Source: Orbilia blumenaviensis
Taxonomy: Eukaryota; Ascomycota; Orbiliomycetes; Orbiliales; Orbiliaceae
Length of the DNA stretch: 64,000 nt
Direction of reading: 5' to 3'
NCBI GenBank assembly: GCA_036872755.1
Contig: JAVHNS010000001.1
Location: 1,364,001 to 1,428,000 of the forward strand
Made by a program: the position numbers and the translations under genes. The first letter of the stretch is position 1; every line of letters begins with the position of its first letter. Shown here piece by piece: positions 12,626 to 24,856 of the stretch. Under the pieces are notes generated by a model that had not been told where the DNA came from, searched no databases, and worked only from the letters and a program-made list of their open reading frames with translations.

Positions 12626-14031
12626 GCGACGAACAAAAAATCTATGATCCTGCTATTTCGTTTTTTGCCATCTCATCAAGTATTTCTTTTAATTTTTCCT
12701 CTATTTATGTCTGGAGCCTAACACCAAAAATGATACCGGGCGTTATTCATGTTCTTTTATAGCTACCTCCCTGCATTTCCCAAAGCTCCCTAACCCTTCA
12801 AAAACTCGACCTCTTGCACAGATATCAACAACATCGTGGGGCATTTTATACCATCTGGCGTTTCTGGAGCATTCTTCTTCCCTTCTACGATATCGCTTGC
12901 TTTCTCGTTCATTTCTTTTTATACACCATCGATTGGCGGGTTCTGGGATGATATCCTTGGGGTCGCATGTCCCTGAACGCTAAGCATACTGTTTAACTTC
13001 TTTTGTCTCGTACATTCATAAACCGGACACTTCATCTGATCTCCTATCGTTGTCGGAAAATACATGGATGAGATATGATCGCATTTGTATGTATAGGAAT
13101 GCGCGAAAGACTTGAAACTAAGTAGCCACTTGATATTTATTTATGCATCCTCGAAACGACTAAAGATCCTTGGATGCGATGCTTACAGGTCAATCAATCC
13201 ACCATGGGTCGCTTCCGTAGCGCCTTAAGCTTACATAAACTCACCGAGTTAAATTTGTAAACATCTCAATTCATTCTGTAAAATCGATCACCAAAACGAT
13301 TATTTAATGTTGACGTAGGTTAGCGTTATTAAGGGGTTCAGTCACCAGGCCAGCTCAGCTGTCTATAAATTTAAATATTTCAGAACATCCGGCTAGTAAT
13401 ACCCATGCCCACGTATGTCTCTACCAGGCCTCCTTGAAGGGTCGCATGAAAATTGGCCCGTTAAGTTGTCTCGCTCACAAACGGCAATATTACACCCTGT
13501 AGACGCCCCACGTAGTGGATCCATGGAACCAATCGTGGTCCCATGAATGCATGTTTCATAGAACTAAGGCTATGCCGAATCCATGACCTGCATTTTCGGT
13601 ACCATCAATTAAAAAACTCTATAAAAACTCCTTTATATCTGATGACATGGGTTTTAAATATTTCACAAATGCCTTACTTGCAAGACCAACACAAACTGAG
13701 AACATCAATGTTGGAGTTTCAACTTGAAGTCCATTGCAGATTTACCCCCACGCTCACCATGATCAAGCTAGTCCTTCTCAGACAATCAATTCCAAGGATG
13801 CATTCGATGTCTACAGGGATCATACATGCCTACTAATCTTAGTAATCCTGCACAAAGGCCGGTTAAACCGCTTCTCTTTGCATGAACTAAGTGATTTGTA
13901 ATCGACAAGGACCAATTCAACTACCACGATTACTGTACGCAAATACGCATACAATCAAGATAATTTGGCTTTCTAAAAAAGTATAGATAAGCACTACTTC
14001 TATGCAATCGATTAAACTATAAGTTTTCCCC
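12626..14031. other. Intergenic, AT-rich, no gene recognised
   Basis: This covers the 3' region of the zinc-cluster factor and the leader of the following flavin-reductase-like gene. An open frame at 13543-13836 has no recognisable motif and unremarkable AT-rich composition; I treat it as chance. Confidence 0.5.
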
Positions 14032-15260
14032 ATGAAGAAATATACTTTAACTTCATCCACACTCTTCCGTCGAGTGTTTTGGAAACCTTTAAATCTACAA
14101 CCCCAACACGCTCGCTTTGTTTCGAGTTCGCACTATCGACTACAGACAATGTCGCGACATCCAGATTTTAAGAGTGTTGAGGCTACACGAGAAGATTGGG
14201 AAAATCTCGAGTGGCACTTAAATAAAACGGTGAACCCGGGGTGGAAAGTCGGTAAGCGCATGCATGTGAACATGCCGTCTTGTCATCACACAGAACGGTC
14301 TTTTATAAACCACTAATACAACTTTTCATGAGCGTAAGGAACCGGTGCAACCGACGATTCTTGGAAATCAATAAAGAAGGTCGAGATCGATCCTTATGCC
14401 GAGGGCAGACGGGTCGGTGATAATTATAAGCTTATGATATCTGCGATTACACCAAGATTTGTGAGTTTTCGTATCCTGCAAACTAATTCTACCCCGTCGT
14501 TAACGTAATAACCCGCACCTGGTCAAAAAAAAAAAGATCGGTTTCGTGTCGACGATATCCGAAGATGGTCAGACAACCAATTTGGCACCGTTTTCGTACA
14601 CAACAATGGTTGCTCATGACCCGCCAATGATGTATGTGTATTATGGTTGTCGCATAAACTGAGGAGCAAAGCTAATAAATTTTATATAGGGTTATCGGCT
14701 TCTCCAGTAATATGGAAAGCAAAAAGGATACCTTGAAAAATATTCTCGACACCGGAGAATTAGTAATAAGTGTCATTTCTGAATGGTTCTTAGAGTAAGT
14801 CAAATTGTCCCACATCTCCCATTTCCACCTTCTTTTGAGAATTTTTTTTCTAAAATTATTTTTAAGAGCGGCGAACTACACTTCTATAAATGCTCCTCCG
14901 GGGGTCTCCGAATTCACGTTGTCAGGCTTGACGCCGGCCCCATCCTCAAAAGTAAAACCGCCTCACGTGGCCGAATCAGCTTTTAGTATTGAAGCGAAGC
15001 TTGTGTCGCATCATCCATGGGTCTCGCCGGCAACTGGTAAGACCACTGGAGTTACTATATTTGCACAGGGTGTGAATTTTCATGTTAGGGAAGATATATG
15101 GGCTGAGGGGAGTGAAGGATCAATTGTGGATATCGGGAAGCTTAAGCCGATTAGTCGGTTAGGTGGAATTATGTACGGAAGGACAACTGCTGGAGCGGAG
15201 TTACCCAGACCGGATTTTGCGAAAGAAGCTGAAAAAGAAGATGTCAAGGTCCTTCTATAG
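14032..15260 (+). CDS. Flavin reductase-like, FMN-binding split-barrel protein
   Basis: Five exons (14032-14251, 14339-14460, 14537-14631, 14690-14794, 14867-15260) give 311 residues from the first ATG, or 272 from the ATG at 14149 (MSRHPDF). The longer form begins with a basic, Ser/Phe-rich stretch that could be a mitochondrial presequence. The core contains the split-barrel signature: a PRPIGFVSTISEDG-like segment (here TPRFIGFVSTISEDGQTTNLAPFS), then VIGFSSN, the KDTLKNILDTGELVISVISEW block, and a SGLTPAPSS segment. This matches the DIM6/NTAB flavin reductase-like family, which binds FMN and is often annotated as an oxidoreductase of unknown substrate. No neighbour points to a pathway. Family assignment is firm; the physiological reaction is not known. 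Confidence 0.85.
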
Positions 15261-15417
15261 TTCGAACTTGAACAAAACGGCGATGTTATATAGAGCTTCT
15301 GTTGTATATTTATTAGAGGTTGAATGATCACGGCTCGCTTATTAAATGCATAGAAATAAATGCAACCGCTTTTCAACAAAATAGAAAAATATATACTTCT
15401 AGTTCTAAAGGTCTTAA

Positions 15418-17022
15418 TCAGTCATCATCTTCTTCCGGCTTTTTTGACGAGCTGTTTCCGTTTTCTTTCTTTTCTTCTTCCTTCTTTAACACTGCTTCGA
15501 CTTTCGCAGCTCTCTTCTTCCTTTCACGGCTGACAAACCCATAATCGCCTGAGGATTCCGAGTCCGCCTTCCCATCCCATCGAACACCATATTCGTCTGC
15601 AACGCTCTTGATTTCCCGTCGTAAAGATCGACCTTCGTCGAGTAGCTCTTGCCATTTATCCATGTCAAAGCCGTGTTGGTCGTATAATGCCAATTGACGC
15701 CGCGATATCGTAGCATGCAATACAGAACGGTACGATACTTCGCGATTGTGATAAAGAAACCAGAGATAACCAGCCATGATACCGGAGAGACCGGCGAGAT
15801 AGGTAACAGGCTCCATAGTATCTATGCATAAACCAATTAGGTTACAGCGTTCCTTAAGAAATATTCGGTGAGATTTTGTACATACCCCATCCTAGAGATC
15901 TATAGGCAAATTTAAGTTAATTTCGATTGCAGAGTATCATAACCAATGAAAAATAACTTACGTATTGAATGTTAGAAAGTATACAAGCCCCCACCAGCCG
16001 ATCATTGCTCCGAATCCACCGAGGGCCATATGTTGCGCTGTCTTCTGGGCCAGTTTATCGCATTTCTAGCCAACATGCCAGTTAGATAATTTTACCAATA
16101 TAACAAGGCCTTAGACATTACTACCTCCTTAAGTTCAACCAATCCCTCGATTTCCTTTGTAATAGACTTGTAACGTTTCCTTAGATATACGGTCCTATCA
16201 TTGAAACTTGGGACAGAAACCCAAACTCCACTGGAATCGCAGATCAGTCTCTGGCCGGTTGAGTTGTTTTAGCTACTCTGTATCATACCTCTTATCTACG
16301 GTCCCTTCGATATCAATGACAAACCCGCCCTGTAAGCCCATTTCCTCCTCTTCATGCCCCGCCGCAGCATCCCTCACAAAATCGCCGATTTCAGTACTCC
16401 CGGACCAAAGCACCAGACTTTCTTCTTCGTCGTCCACATCTCTACCCTGTGCAGCTTTTGGCGCTTCTCCTCCAGAGCTAACTACTTCATCCTCAGATGG
16501 AGCAATAACCTCCGACTTTGGAGGCGGGGCATCTATCGGTCTATAGAAGTTTACACTAGGAACTCTACCCGACTTGAGGGTTGGCAACTGAGACTGTATG
16601 AGCTGTGCGAGGTGGGAGAGTGGCTGGTTTGGGTGGATTAGAAGAGCCAGGTGCTTCGGTCTCTGATCTAGGTGGTTTACAGCTGTTGACGGCTTTAAGA
16701 GGGATGACGGCGGATTTTCCTCGTAATGTTCAGTTTCTTTGGGAGTTAATGAACGATTTTGGTTACCATCTTCGTGAATGGCTGGAAGTGGGAGGACGAG
16801 TTTGAATAGGCGAGACGGTGTGCTCGTCAACTTGGCCGTTAAGCCATGGAGAACTTGTTGGCGAGCTTGTAAGCTCTCGTGAGAAGAAAATAGCCTTCTA
16901 AAATTGAAGACATGAGATTGATGGTTCAGAGGTATGTAACCAAGACCAAGCTGAGGAGTTTGGAGGTTATGGGGACACTGTCGCGTGCGCAAGAGCATCG
17001 ACCTTACTATCGAATGCCGCAT
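15418..17022 (-). CDS. Mitochondrial calcium uniporter (MCU family)
   Basis: Five exons (17022-16289, 16230-16125, 16065-15962, 15899-15886, 15821-15418) total 1362 nt and 453 residues. The N terminus is basic and hydroxylated, as expected for a matrix presequence. Two transmembrane helices lie at about 293-315 and 323-345. They flank the selectivity-filter motif WDTMEP at 319-324, the fungal form of WDxxEP, whose Asp and Glu rings coordinate Ca2+. The motif is followed by YLWFLYHNREVSYRS and a lysine/glutamate-rich C-terminal coiled coil. The protein would form the pore for Ca2+ uptake across the inner mitochondrial membrane. Exon 4 is only 14 nt and codes the residues just before the filter; skipping it would break the frame. 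The residues around 150-250 are Ser/Glu-rich and poorly conserved by eye. The downstream end is 15418, and the + strand gene at 14032-15260 converges on it. Confidence 0.92.
15886..15899 (-). other. 14-nt microexon in the uniporter gene
   Basis: An acceptor ending TATAG precedes the 14-nt exon, and a GTATGT donor follows it. It is required to keep frame (phase 2 in, phase 1 out) and it supplies the S-L-G-W part of the pore loop, giving the family consensus LGWDTMEP. Confidence 0.8.
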
Positions 17023-17550
17023 TGTGTAAGGGATTTGCTTTTGCGCTGGTACCGATTAAACTCGGTATGCGACAGTGGTTGAAGATTTAAAACGGGATAT
17101 GGAGGCATGATATATGTATCGATTTTGAGGGAGTTTGGAGCATATGCCAATGCTAGAAGTGGTCTTGGTGAGGTCGGATTGGGCGACTGGGAAGTCCTGA
17201 CGTCACAGCTGGGCGGCCCGGTTATCTATAATATTCCAGCCACGATTTGTGGCTGCGACCATCTCTGCCCTGCCAAACGCCACATATCTGCACCTCAGGT
17301 CAATTGGTATCATTGCTAAAAATTTAACACATGTATTTAAATGCTGTTCGTAAATAAGAAATATCTTGAATTCAAATTATAATGATTTACGAGCTCGAGA
17401 CAAATTATAGAAAGTATACATAGGTATTCAAGGCTTGCAGAAGGTATTCACTTTACTAGCTTTAGGGCGAGGCCTGACATTGTTGTCGAATTGTCGTTGG
17501 TATCAATGTATAGTATATACGTATATTTACAGATCTGAAGCTATCTACAT
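17023..17550. other. Intergenic, no gene recognised
   Basis: This lies between the uniporter promoter side and the 3' end of the dehydrogenase, both on the minus strand. No coding motif seen. Confidence 0.5.
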
Positions 17551-18493
17551 CTATGATTCAATGGGCTTGCCGGTGTCCCAGTCCACTCTTTTCCCCCCTA
17601 TCCAAAAACCCCCAGTCCTACCTTCCAAATCCCCTAGCGCGAGAAACGTGGGCGTGAGAGCGCCACTATAGACGGGGTTCGCAAGCCTCCACGAGTCTCC
17701 ACCAGAGGCGTTAATTAAGAATCCCGGGTTCTCTTTTGCTAGTATGAATGTGTAGGCAGCAAGCGCTATTTTGGGGATTACATATGGGGCTGTGTCGCGT
17801 TTTAGGGACTTTGAAGGTCTCGACCATCCTGCCTCCACCAGTTTCCCATTAGAGCCATCTGTCTGGAACTTTTGCATCAAGTTGTCCAGGCGCTTCTCTG
17901 TAAGATTTCTAAGTTTGAAACTATCCACAAGCTCCCTGCTCGGGATCCAATATCCGGCCTGCCCACCATCAACCGACACATTGACTATCCTACTATCTCC
18001 AGTCCGCTTCATTATGGGGAGAAGAAGCCTCGTCAAGTTTTTTGAGCCAAAATACATTCTACCCGCCGATACTTGAGCATTTCCTGACCTTGCCGCGGGC
18101 GCATTGATAAGGACTGACAGAGGCTTTGCTCCATGGCTTGCTCCATAGGTGTCTTGAAGGTGGTCTCTGAACGCTTTGATAGAGCCTGAGAAATCGAGGT
18201 CAACCCTGGCAGTCTTGATGATAGAACCGCTCTTTTTCAGTGCCTCCATCGTCGCCGGATCATGCTGAAATTGAACATTTAAATCGTCATGCCTACTACT
18301 CGACCCAGTCATGTATATTGTGAGCGGCTGCCTTGTATTTTGCAGCATAGCACAGACGATCCGATACCCGGCGCCTAGAAGATATTGATCACGCGTTAGC
18401 ATCAATGTCACTCAAATTCAATAAAGCAACTGAGACCATTAACCCACCTTTGAGGCTGTCCGTCACCACCACCAGCTTGGTAGGTCCAAGCAT
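17551..18493 (-). CDS. Short-chain dehydrogenase/reductase (carbonyl-reductase-like)
   Basis: Two exons (18493-18448, 18374-17551) give 289 residues. The first exon encodes only the first beta strand, and the Rossmann glycine motif is completed across the intron as TDSLKGAGY. This departs from the usual TGxxxGxG: Asp sits where the first Gly is expected. An NAP sequence at about 106 replaces the NAG motif. The catalytic set is present by pattern: Ser149 in RIVNVSVDGG and Tyr213-x3-Lys217 in PYVIPK. The C-terminal PGW(V)xT segment of typical carbonyl reductases is not seen and is replaced by LINASGGDSW. A LRNLTEKRLDNLM segment resembles the insert found in carbonyl/salutaridine-reductase-like SDRs. 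It is probably an NAD(P)H oxidoreductase. The substrate is unknown, and cofactor binding may be altered. Confidence 0.83.
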
Positions 18494-20045
18494 TGAGTTT
18501 ACCCGATCACGAGTCCCGACTTAGTTGGCTACCGATATTGTGAATGACAGTCGATCATTTTCGTTTCCTCCAGCTTTTCAACGTGGTCAAGCTGGTGGCA
18601 AGCAATGCCGAGCACTGCTCTGCTGTGAAGAGCGGTTTTATGGGCCTTGGTTTGGGTTCAAAGTTTTTGCAAGCGCGCGCAAATATGCAAATTTGGGAGC
18701 TAGCCGGTTGGACGTTGTGTAATATCGGCCTTTGTTGTAATCAAACTGTGCACAACCATACAACAGAAAGAACAGTTCAGTATGATACAAATAGCAGCCG
18801 GTGATGTAGTAGCTTAATACTGGATTCTCTCCCGGACAATTGATCAATAAGAAATGAAGTTGGTATTTTTTTTTCGGAAAGAAATACTTACTGTGGCTGG
18901 TACAAGGCGATAATGTGGCTAGTGATGCGAAATACAACACCAACGCGAATTGCTAGGAATAAGAAGTTAGAGCGGAGGGACATACACAGCCATAACAAAA
19001 AGCGACACAGTCCCAAGGGCCTGCCAACGGAGCATAAGAAATTGAAGTACCCTTGGAACGGCTATGCCCTCCTTATATACCTTTAAGTTTAGTTAAATTC
19101 TTCTTCTTTGCGCTCGCTCTTAGCTTGCCTATTCACCAAAGTCTACTTATCGAGGCATTCTTCTGTCTAATTCGTCCGCTACAACCACCTGACTTAAAGC
19201 TTTCACATATAGTTAACGTGGTATGGAATATAATATCACATGTGTAATCGAAATCTTATATGATACCTAGGTATTCATAAACATTAGCTACTCTCGAATA
19301 GTGTTTCCAAAACACCCCCACTACTCTTACGACTAGTTATCCAGATATCTTGTTTATTCCAATATTTTACTCTGAATGCACTGTAAGGTGTGTTTGAGTA
19401 GCAGAAGAGCAGCGGGCACAAAATTAAGCTTACAAGCTAATACCTCGTCTCGGGTCCGTACCTAGAGATGGCTTGCTGCATTTCGCTGTTTGGGATGGGC
19501 TGTATAGCTGTGGCGGTGCACATTGGTGTGGCTGGTGTATACCCGTGGCGGTGTTACCGAATGACTATATGCACATGCATGCGAACGACGTCAGAGCAAC
19601 GAAATCGGGGTGTCATTTCGGCCAGTGGACAGCTGTGGCGGTTCGTGGCACTAGCACTCTTGGGATCCGGTTTCCTGGTATCGGTTTCCTGAAACTGCTA
19701 TTGCACTATTGTAAGGGTCGGGTTCACCAGCTGGATGGGCTTAGTGAATCCCGCGTGGCTATATTAGCACCTCTCTGCCCGTAGACGGCTAGTATCACCA
19801 GCTTTCGAATTCCACCTGCAGCTATAACGCATATAACTGTCAAGCAGTACTTTTTTGGGAAAACAAAAGGAGAATAGTAGGCGGTAACGTACGTTGAAAC
19901 GGCGCGCTTACCACGGGATCGATATCCCAAGAAATCCAAGAGCCCGTATTCGCAGATATTAATATCTGCTCTTAATTCAGCACCCAGCTGACACAGAACT
20001 CCAACATACCTCAACCTATCCACATTCCCCCACCAAAAGCCAAAG
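18494..20045. other. 1.5 kb divergent intergenic region
   Basis: This is a promoter-type interval between the dehydrogenase (-) and the next gene (+). An open frame at 19473-19784 is built around repeats of a TGTGGCGGT word and shows no protein family features. No other gene is supported. Confidence 0.5.
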
Positions 20046-21441
20046 ATGCTCGAATACTTCACCTACCGAAAATTTAAGAAGCACCGTGAAGCTGCAGAAT
20101 CTGGTGCCAAGGAAGTTCTTGATCAAAGGGACGAGAACTACTTTGAGGGCGTCGTAAATAGTCCTGAGGCCCAAGAGGTCCCGCTCAACGACTCGGTTAA
20201 GACCCCAGCAACAGGATCGCCTTCAGGGTCCCCAGCAGATGGACCTACTCCAGTTGCATCTGAGGCCGGCGCTGCACCTAAGAAGCAGACATGGAAGGAT
20301 ACCGTCTCTGGCTACGCGACAGGAACATACGAAAAGGCTAGGCAGGTGAAGGTAGTTGAGCATTTGCCGTCTTTCCTTAAGAGGGAACCTAAAGCAGAGG
20401 GTGCGGGCAAGGAGAAGGAACCTGGATCTCCGAAGAAGGACAAGAAAGCTTCAAAAGATAAAAAAGGAAAGGGAAAAATGAGCAAGGAAGAAGAGGAATA
20501 CTATGCCAATATGACGTCAGAAGAGAAGGAACTACATGATGCTCTTGACGCCCTTAGCCTTGCTGCCCAAGATGGCAGAGCATTCTCACTTTCGAATGAG
20601 ACCCGCGGTATCCTGAAAGAGTTTACCCAAATTCTCAAGGATATGATCAACGGCGTTCCCACAGCATATGATGACTTGATAAAGTTGTTCGAAACAAAGT
20701 CGAAACAGATCGAGACGATGTTTGATGAGATGCCTGGATTTATCAAGTCCTTAGCGAAGAAGTTACCCGGTGCCTTGGGCCTAGGCGAAAAAGTAGCGGA
20801 AGCTGAGGCGAAGAATCTTGCACCTGGCTTAGCTGCACAAGCCGCGACGTTTAGTATTCCGACCTTGAAGCAGTTGGTTACAAAGCCCGGTAGGCCATCT
20901 ACCATGGTATCAATCACTAAATTTAAGCTGTCAACTAATACCTTACGTAGGTGTGGTCGCTGATACACTCAAGACTGTGGTAAACGCCATCAAGTTGCGC
21001 TTCCCGGGCATTGCATTGGGTACCAATGTCGTTATTTCTATGGCATTATTTGGTAAGCTACATTCCAAAACACACCAAGGAAGCGTCGTCAGGAGCTAAC
21101 ACGGAAATGACATATAGTCCTCCTATTCGTCTTCTGGTACTGTTGGAGTAAGTCGAAGCTTTTATATATCGTCCCAATATCAAAATAATACTAACATTCA
21201 TATTCTAGAACGTGGGAAAGAGGTTAGACTCGAAAAGGAGCGTCTTGAACGGGAGGCCGAGGATGCGAAAATAGTTGAATCGGTGCTTGAGGAGGCTCCA
21301 ACTGTCCCAGCAACCAACCCAAGTACTAGCGCCACTACCACCACCAATACGACCATTGATAAGGTCATGGAAAATCCGGGAGATAGAGCCTCTCCTCCTC
21401 CAGGGCCTTCCTTTACTGTACCTCTACCGCCCAAGGATTAG
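20046..21441 (+). CDS. Conserved-looking fungal protein with one C-terminal membrane span
   Basis: Four exons (20046-20889, 20951-21052, 21118-21147, 21209-21441) give 402 residues; exon 3 is 30 nt. I do not recognise the family. The first 150 residues are low complexity: Pro/Ser/Gly/Ala, then a long Lys/Glu-rich block (KKDKKASKDKKGKGK). A structured, helical-looking region follows (about 150-300), beginning at the SKEEEEYY motif and including LHDALDALSLAAQDG. A single hydrophobic segment (about 300-327) includes NVVISMALF and ends in VLLFVFWYCW. The tail is basic/acidic and then Pro-rich. The arrangement suggests a cytoplasmic domain anchored by one membrane span near the C terminus, perhaps in the ER or outer mitochondrial membrane; this is inference from composition only. 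Exon 3 codes the second half of the span. Confidence 0.75.
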
Positions 21442-21908
21442 ATTGGGAAGACTTAACATTGAACCACTTGCGAGGAATCTAGTTTGGTAGCGAATAACCC
21501 TTGAGTGGGTGGGACGGAAGGGGGTTTGGATGTAGCATCTTTCACTAACTGCCTTCCTTCGTTCCTTTTTTTGGAAGTTTTGTTGCCCTCATTTTAGCAA
21601 TAATAGCATACGTATACGTTCGGCACTGCCGCTTTTCACAGTAATGGTCTGGGTCCAGCTAACTACTAGTATTTAATGTTTAAAATTGATAGGATTCGCT
21701 TTTTTCAATTACACGCTTTAAAACTTCCTGTCTATACCATAAAGTTTCAATTTGAGTTTTTTTATACTATCCGAAGTGTAAATGGCCTATTCGAGCCCCC
21801 ATCTAGGTTTAGTCGCCCGTGTACTGAATTGTCTATGCATAGCTATGCATACCGTCATGAGTATCCACGTACCTGGGCGACAAAATATATCCACTCCTTA
21901 GTCATGCC
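21442..21908. other. Convergent intergenic region
   Basis: This is 3' sequence shared by two convergent genes. No coding or RNA motif seen. Confidence 0.5.
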
Positions 21909-24033
21909 TTACCTTCTCTGCTCCTCATTGCTCTGACCATGGGTTGACGCCTTCGCCGCCTCCTCTTCTTCCTCTTCTTTATGTGCAAATCCCTTACCCT
22001 CAGTAACATATGTGCTCACAAATATCCCAAACAGCGCCACTCCAGCCATTGCCCACCAAACAGCCCCTACACAGCCTATTTCCAAAGCCCATCCGAAGCC
22101 CCAACCAGCAGACAAAGGTCCCACAGCCCTCGCCAAGCTGCTCATACTTGCCCCTATCCCATTAATTGTACCCAAAGCCCGTCTATTATCCACAGAATTC
22201 ATCAATAGGATAACATTCCCAGGTGACGAAAATGTTCTACCAGTGACTTGGAAAAACAATGTGACGACAATACCTGCCCAGACTATCCGTCCAGACGCTG
22301 GCTCATTGATATCCTTTGTTTTAGATGGGAGGATGGCCAGGAAGGGAGTAAGTATGTATGCTATTGGGAAGAGTAGTAAGCTCATCCTATAGCTCCTCAA
22401 TGTGCCAAACCGCATTTGGAGAGGTGGATAGACAACTAGTTGCATGAAAATTCCAATAGACCCGATTATTGCCATGCCAAAACCCACTTGGGAGGCAGGG
22501 AGGCCAAGACCTCCGTTCCATGATATGGGAGTTGAAAGGTGGGAATTATCGCGGCGAGGAGTAGACAAGAAGATAGGATAAATCTGCAGGAATGTGGAAT
22601 TATGGAGGGGTAGAACTATGAAACAAATGAGACAAAATATCACGCTGGGAGTTAGGACGTCCTTTAGGGGTACGGCTTTCTTTTTGGGGTGGTAAGCTGG
22701 AGGCTGTGGATTATCATCAGGAAGATCTTGGGGCAGTGGTTCATATTGCTGGGTACGTTTGAAGAACCTGTTGAACGGACTGGTAATCCACAACCAGAAA
22801 TTGTGGATTCTTGCCAGAATTTTCCCGAAAATGTCTCCAGACGGATTTGTTTCCTCTAGTACAAACGTAGCAAGGAGGAATGAGCAACTGAGGAATATTG
22901 CGCTCACGAGGTTTGGCACTATAGACGAAAAAGTCAGAATCCTCCCTCAAATTCAACCACTTGCAAGGCATACAAGCATATGGATATTTTTTCATCCAAC
23001 CGACTCCATCTTTGCCTCCAAGCCAGCTTCCAGGGCCGAAAATGTCAGGATGTGTCTCGACGGGACTAGCAAGCAGCCCACCTACGAAAACCCAAAAAGA
23101 ATTAGGATCTCAACATCTTAGGTAAAAAATCAAGCATTTTTACGAAATTCGAGTTATCTCCGCTCACCTAGAATCGGACCGATTATAATACCAATGTTCA
23201 TGCACATACTGTGAATACCCCTGTCAATATAAACTACCCGTAGGACGTTGCACAGCCCCCAAAAAACACCGAGCATTAGGTCCACTTACGGCATTATCAA
23301 AAACGCTCTAGATTGATACCTGCACACCAATCACACGATTGATTAGTTAACTAATCAAAATATTCCCTAGATTGATGCAGTGCGCATCTTCGAAAATCGA
23401 CTCGACACGAGGAGGAAATCATGCATACTTCTTCTCCTTGATCAGTTCCGCTACAATGGTTCTCAGAACCCCAGTCGTAGCATTGGATCCTCCAGCCATC
23501 ATTCTCATAGCAACTGCCCAATAGAAGCTATTAGAAAACGCCAGCCCCAAACTCGCTATTGTTGTCCCAAACAATCCCATCATTATGATAGGCTTCCTCC
23601 CATATATATCACTCAATCTACCCCAGATCATCCCAGTTATAAACTGGGATGTAGAGAATGCTGCCACCATGACACCTGCCCGCCGAGATATCTCTTCAGG
23701 GCTATCAGCGCCTGGCAGAGATTTTATGAAGTAATATACGTAGGAGAGGAGTGAAGTCGCGGTGATTGGTTCGGAGAGACGGCAGAGGGCGAGGACTATC
23801 AATTGCTTTTTTCGCGGAAGAGACATCCAGCCGATTTCCTCGTCTTCCACATCATCTCGATTTTCCAATTCGCTTTCACTAGCGCTCGAAGCGCTACTAC
23901 CAGCAACATCAGGCTCAATAACGGAAGTGCTCGAGCTCGAGGTTGAAGTGGAGAGGTACTGCTGGGATGTGTTGTTCGTGTTGGCCAAAAGAGGCTGTGT
24001 CGTCCCATCGCTATTCCCCGTCATGGTCACCAC
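21909..24033 (-). CDS. Major facilitator superfamily transporter
   Basis: Five exons (24033-23429, 23319-23290, 23208-23168, 23081-22974, 22918-21909) join to 597 residues. The N terminus (about 70 residues) is Ser/Thr/Glu-rich and probably cytosolic. Transmembrane segments follow, with the MFS motif A in the loop after helix 2 (GRLSDIYGRKP, about residues 140-155). The fifth-helix region reads GGSNATTGVLRTIVAEL and then SRAFLIMPMCMNIGIIIGPILGG, which resembles the TetA/zinc-induced-facilitator-like drug:H+ antiporter branch. A long cytoplasmic loop with PPAYHPKKKAVPLKD separates the two halves. The 30-nt and 41-nt exons are forced by frame and restore the family consensus. It is a plasma- or vacuolar-membrane transporter; the substrate cannot be told from sequence alone. 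Confidence 0.88.
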
Positions 24034-24856
24034 CTGAATCTTGGAATTCTTGTTATCCCGCTGGTAGACTAGAGCGAGAATCCTGGCGCGGAGCCACAGA
24101 GTTGGATTCTATTCGATTTGTCTTCCAAAATCTCGACGTTACCACCTTTTATACAACTAACATACCCAGGAAGTTTAAAGCTTAATATTCGCAGGTGCAA
24201 GATGCAGCCGGACCAGGCAAGATTGACGTTGTCGACCCAACCTAAAAGTAACTTGAGGAATTTCGGGATGACAAGCTCAACGCGGTGAGGGAATACGACA
24301 ACATTTGGAGAAGAACCTGGTTTTTAAACCGGCGCCGGCGTGTTACCCATTGCAGGATAGATTGCGTGGCCCTGCTTCAACATGTCCCGTCCGATGCGAT
24401 GTAACTGGCCGATTAATGCGGTTGTGTGTGACATCTAACTAGTTCTTCTGCAGGCGGGTCCCTTGGTCTAAGCAGGGATAGATAAAATACCACAGGCTCC
24501 TCAGAAGAGAAGAAAACAGAAAGTGAAGCATATTACAGCTCACAGCTTGTTATATATGTTTATTAGTATAATCCGATTGATATGATGCGTTAGTTGGTCG
24601 TTAGAAGAGAAACCGAAATCCGATCGAATCCATTACTTATGATACAAATACTACCTACCTAGGTAGCTACTTACTTAAATGCACCCAGAAAAATTCAAAT
24701 CAGACCTCGAGAGTGAAATAAACAACAAAATGAACAGGAATGAAACACCTAATACTCCGTCGTACATGTTATCATACTCGTTACCGCTGCACACCACTCA
24801 AACAACAATTTGAAAACTATATTTCTTTACGGTCCCAGTCGTGTGCATGCAGAGAA
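24034..24856. other. Intergenic, with TACCTAGGTA-type palindrome
   Basis: This is the upstream region of the MFS gene and 3' side of nothing on the minus strand before 24857. Near 24652-24675 there is a small palindromic stretch (ACCTACCTAGGTAGCT). Similar CCTAGGTA words recur near 42925 and 45863. No gene is supported. Confidence 0.45.

Noticed and set aside
15320..15544. 74-codon open frame antisense to the uniporter end
   Set aside because: It mirrors the Lys/Glu-rich C terminus of the uniporter on the other strand.
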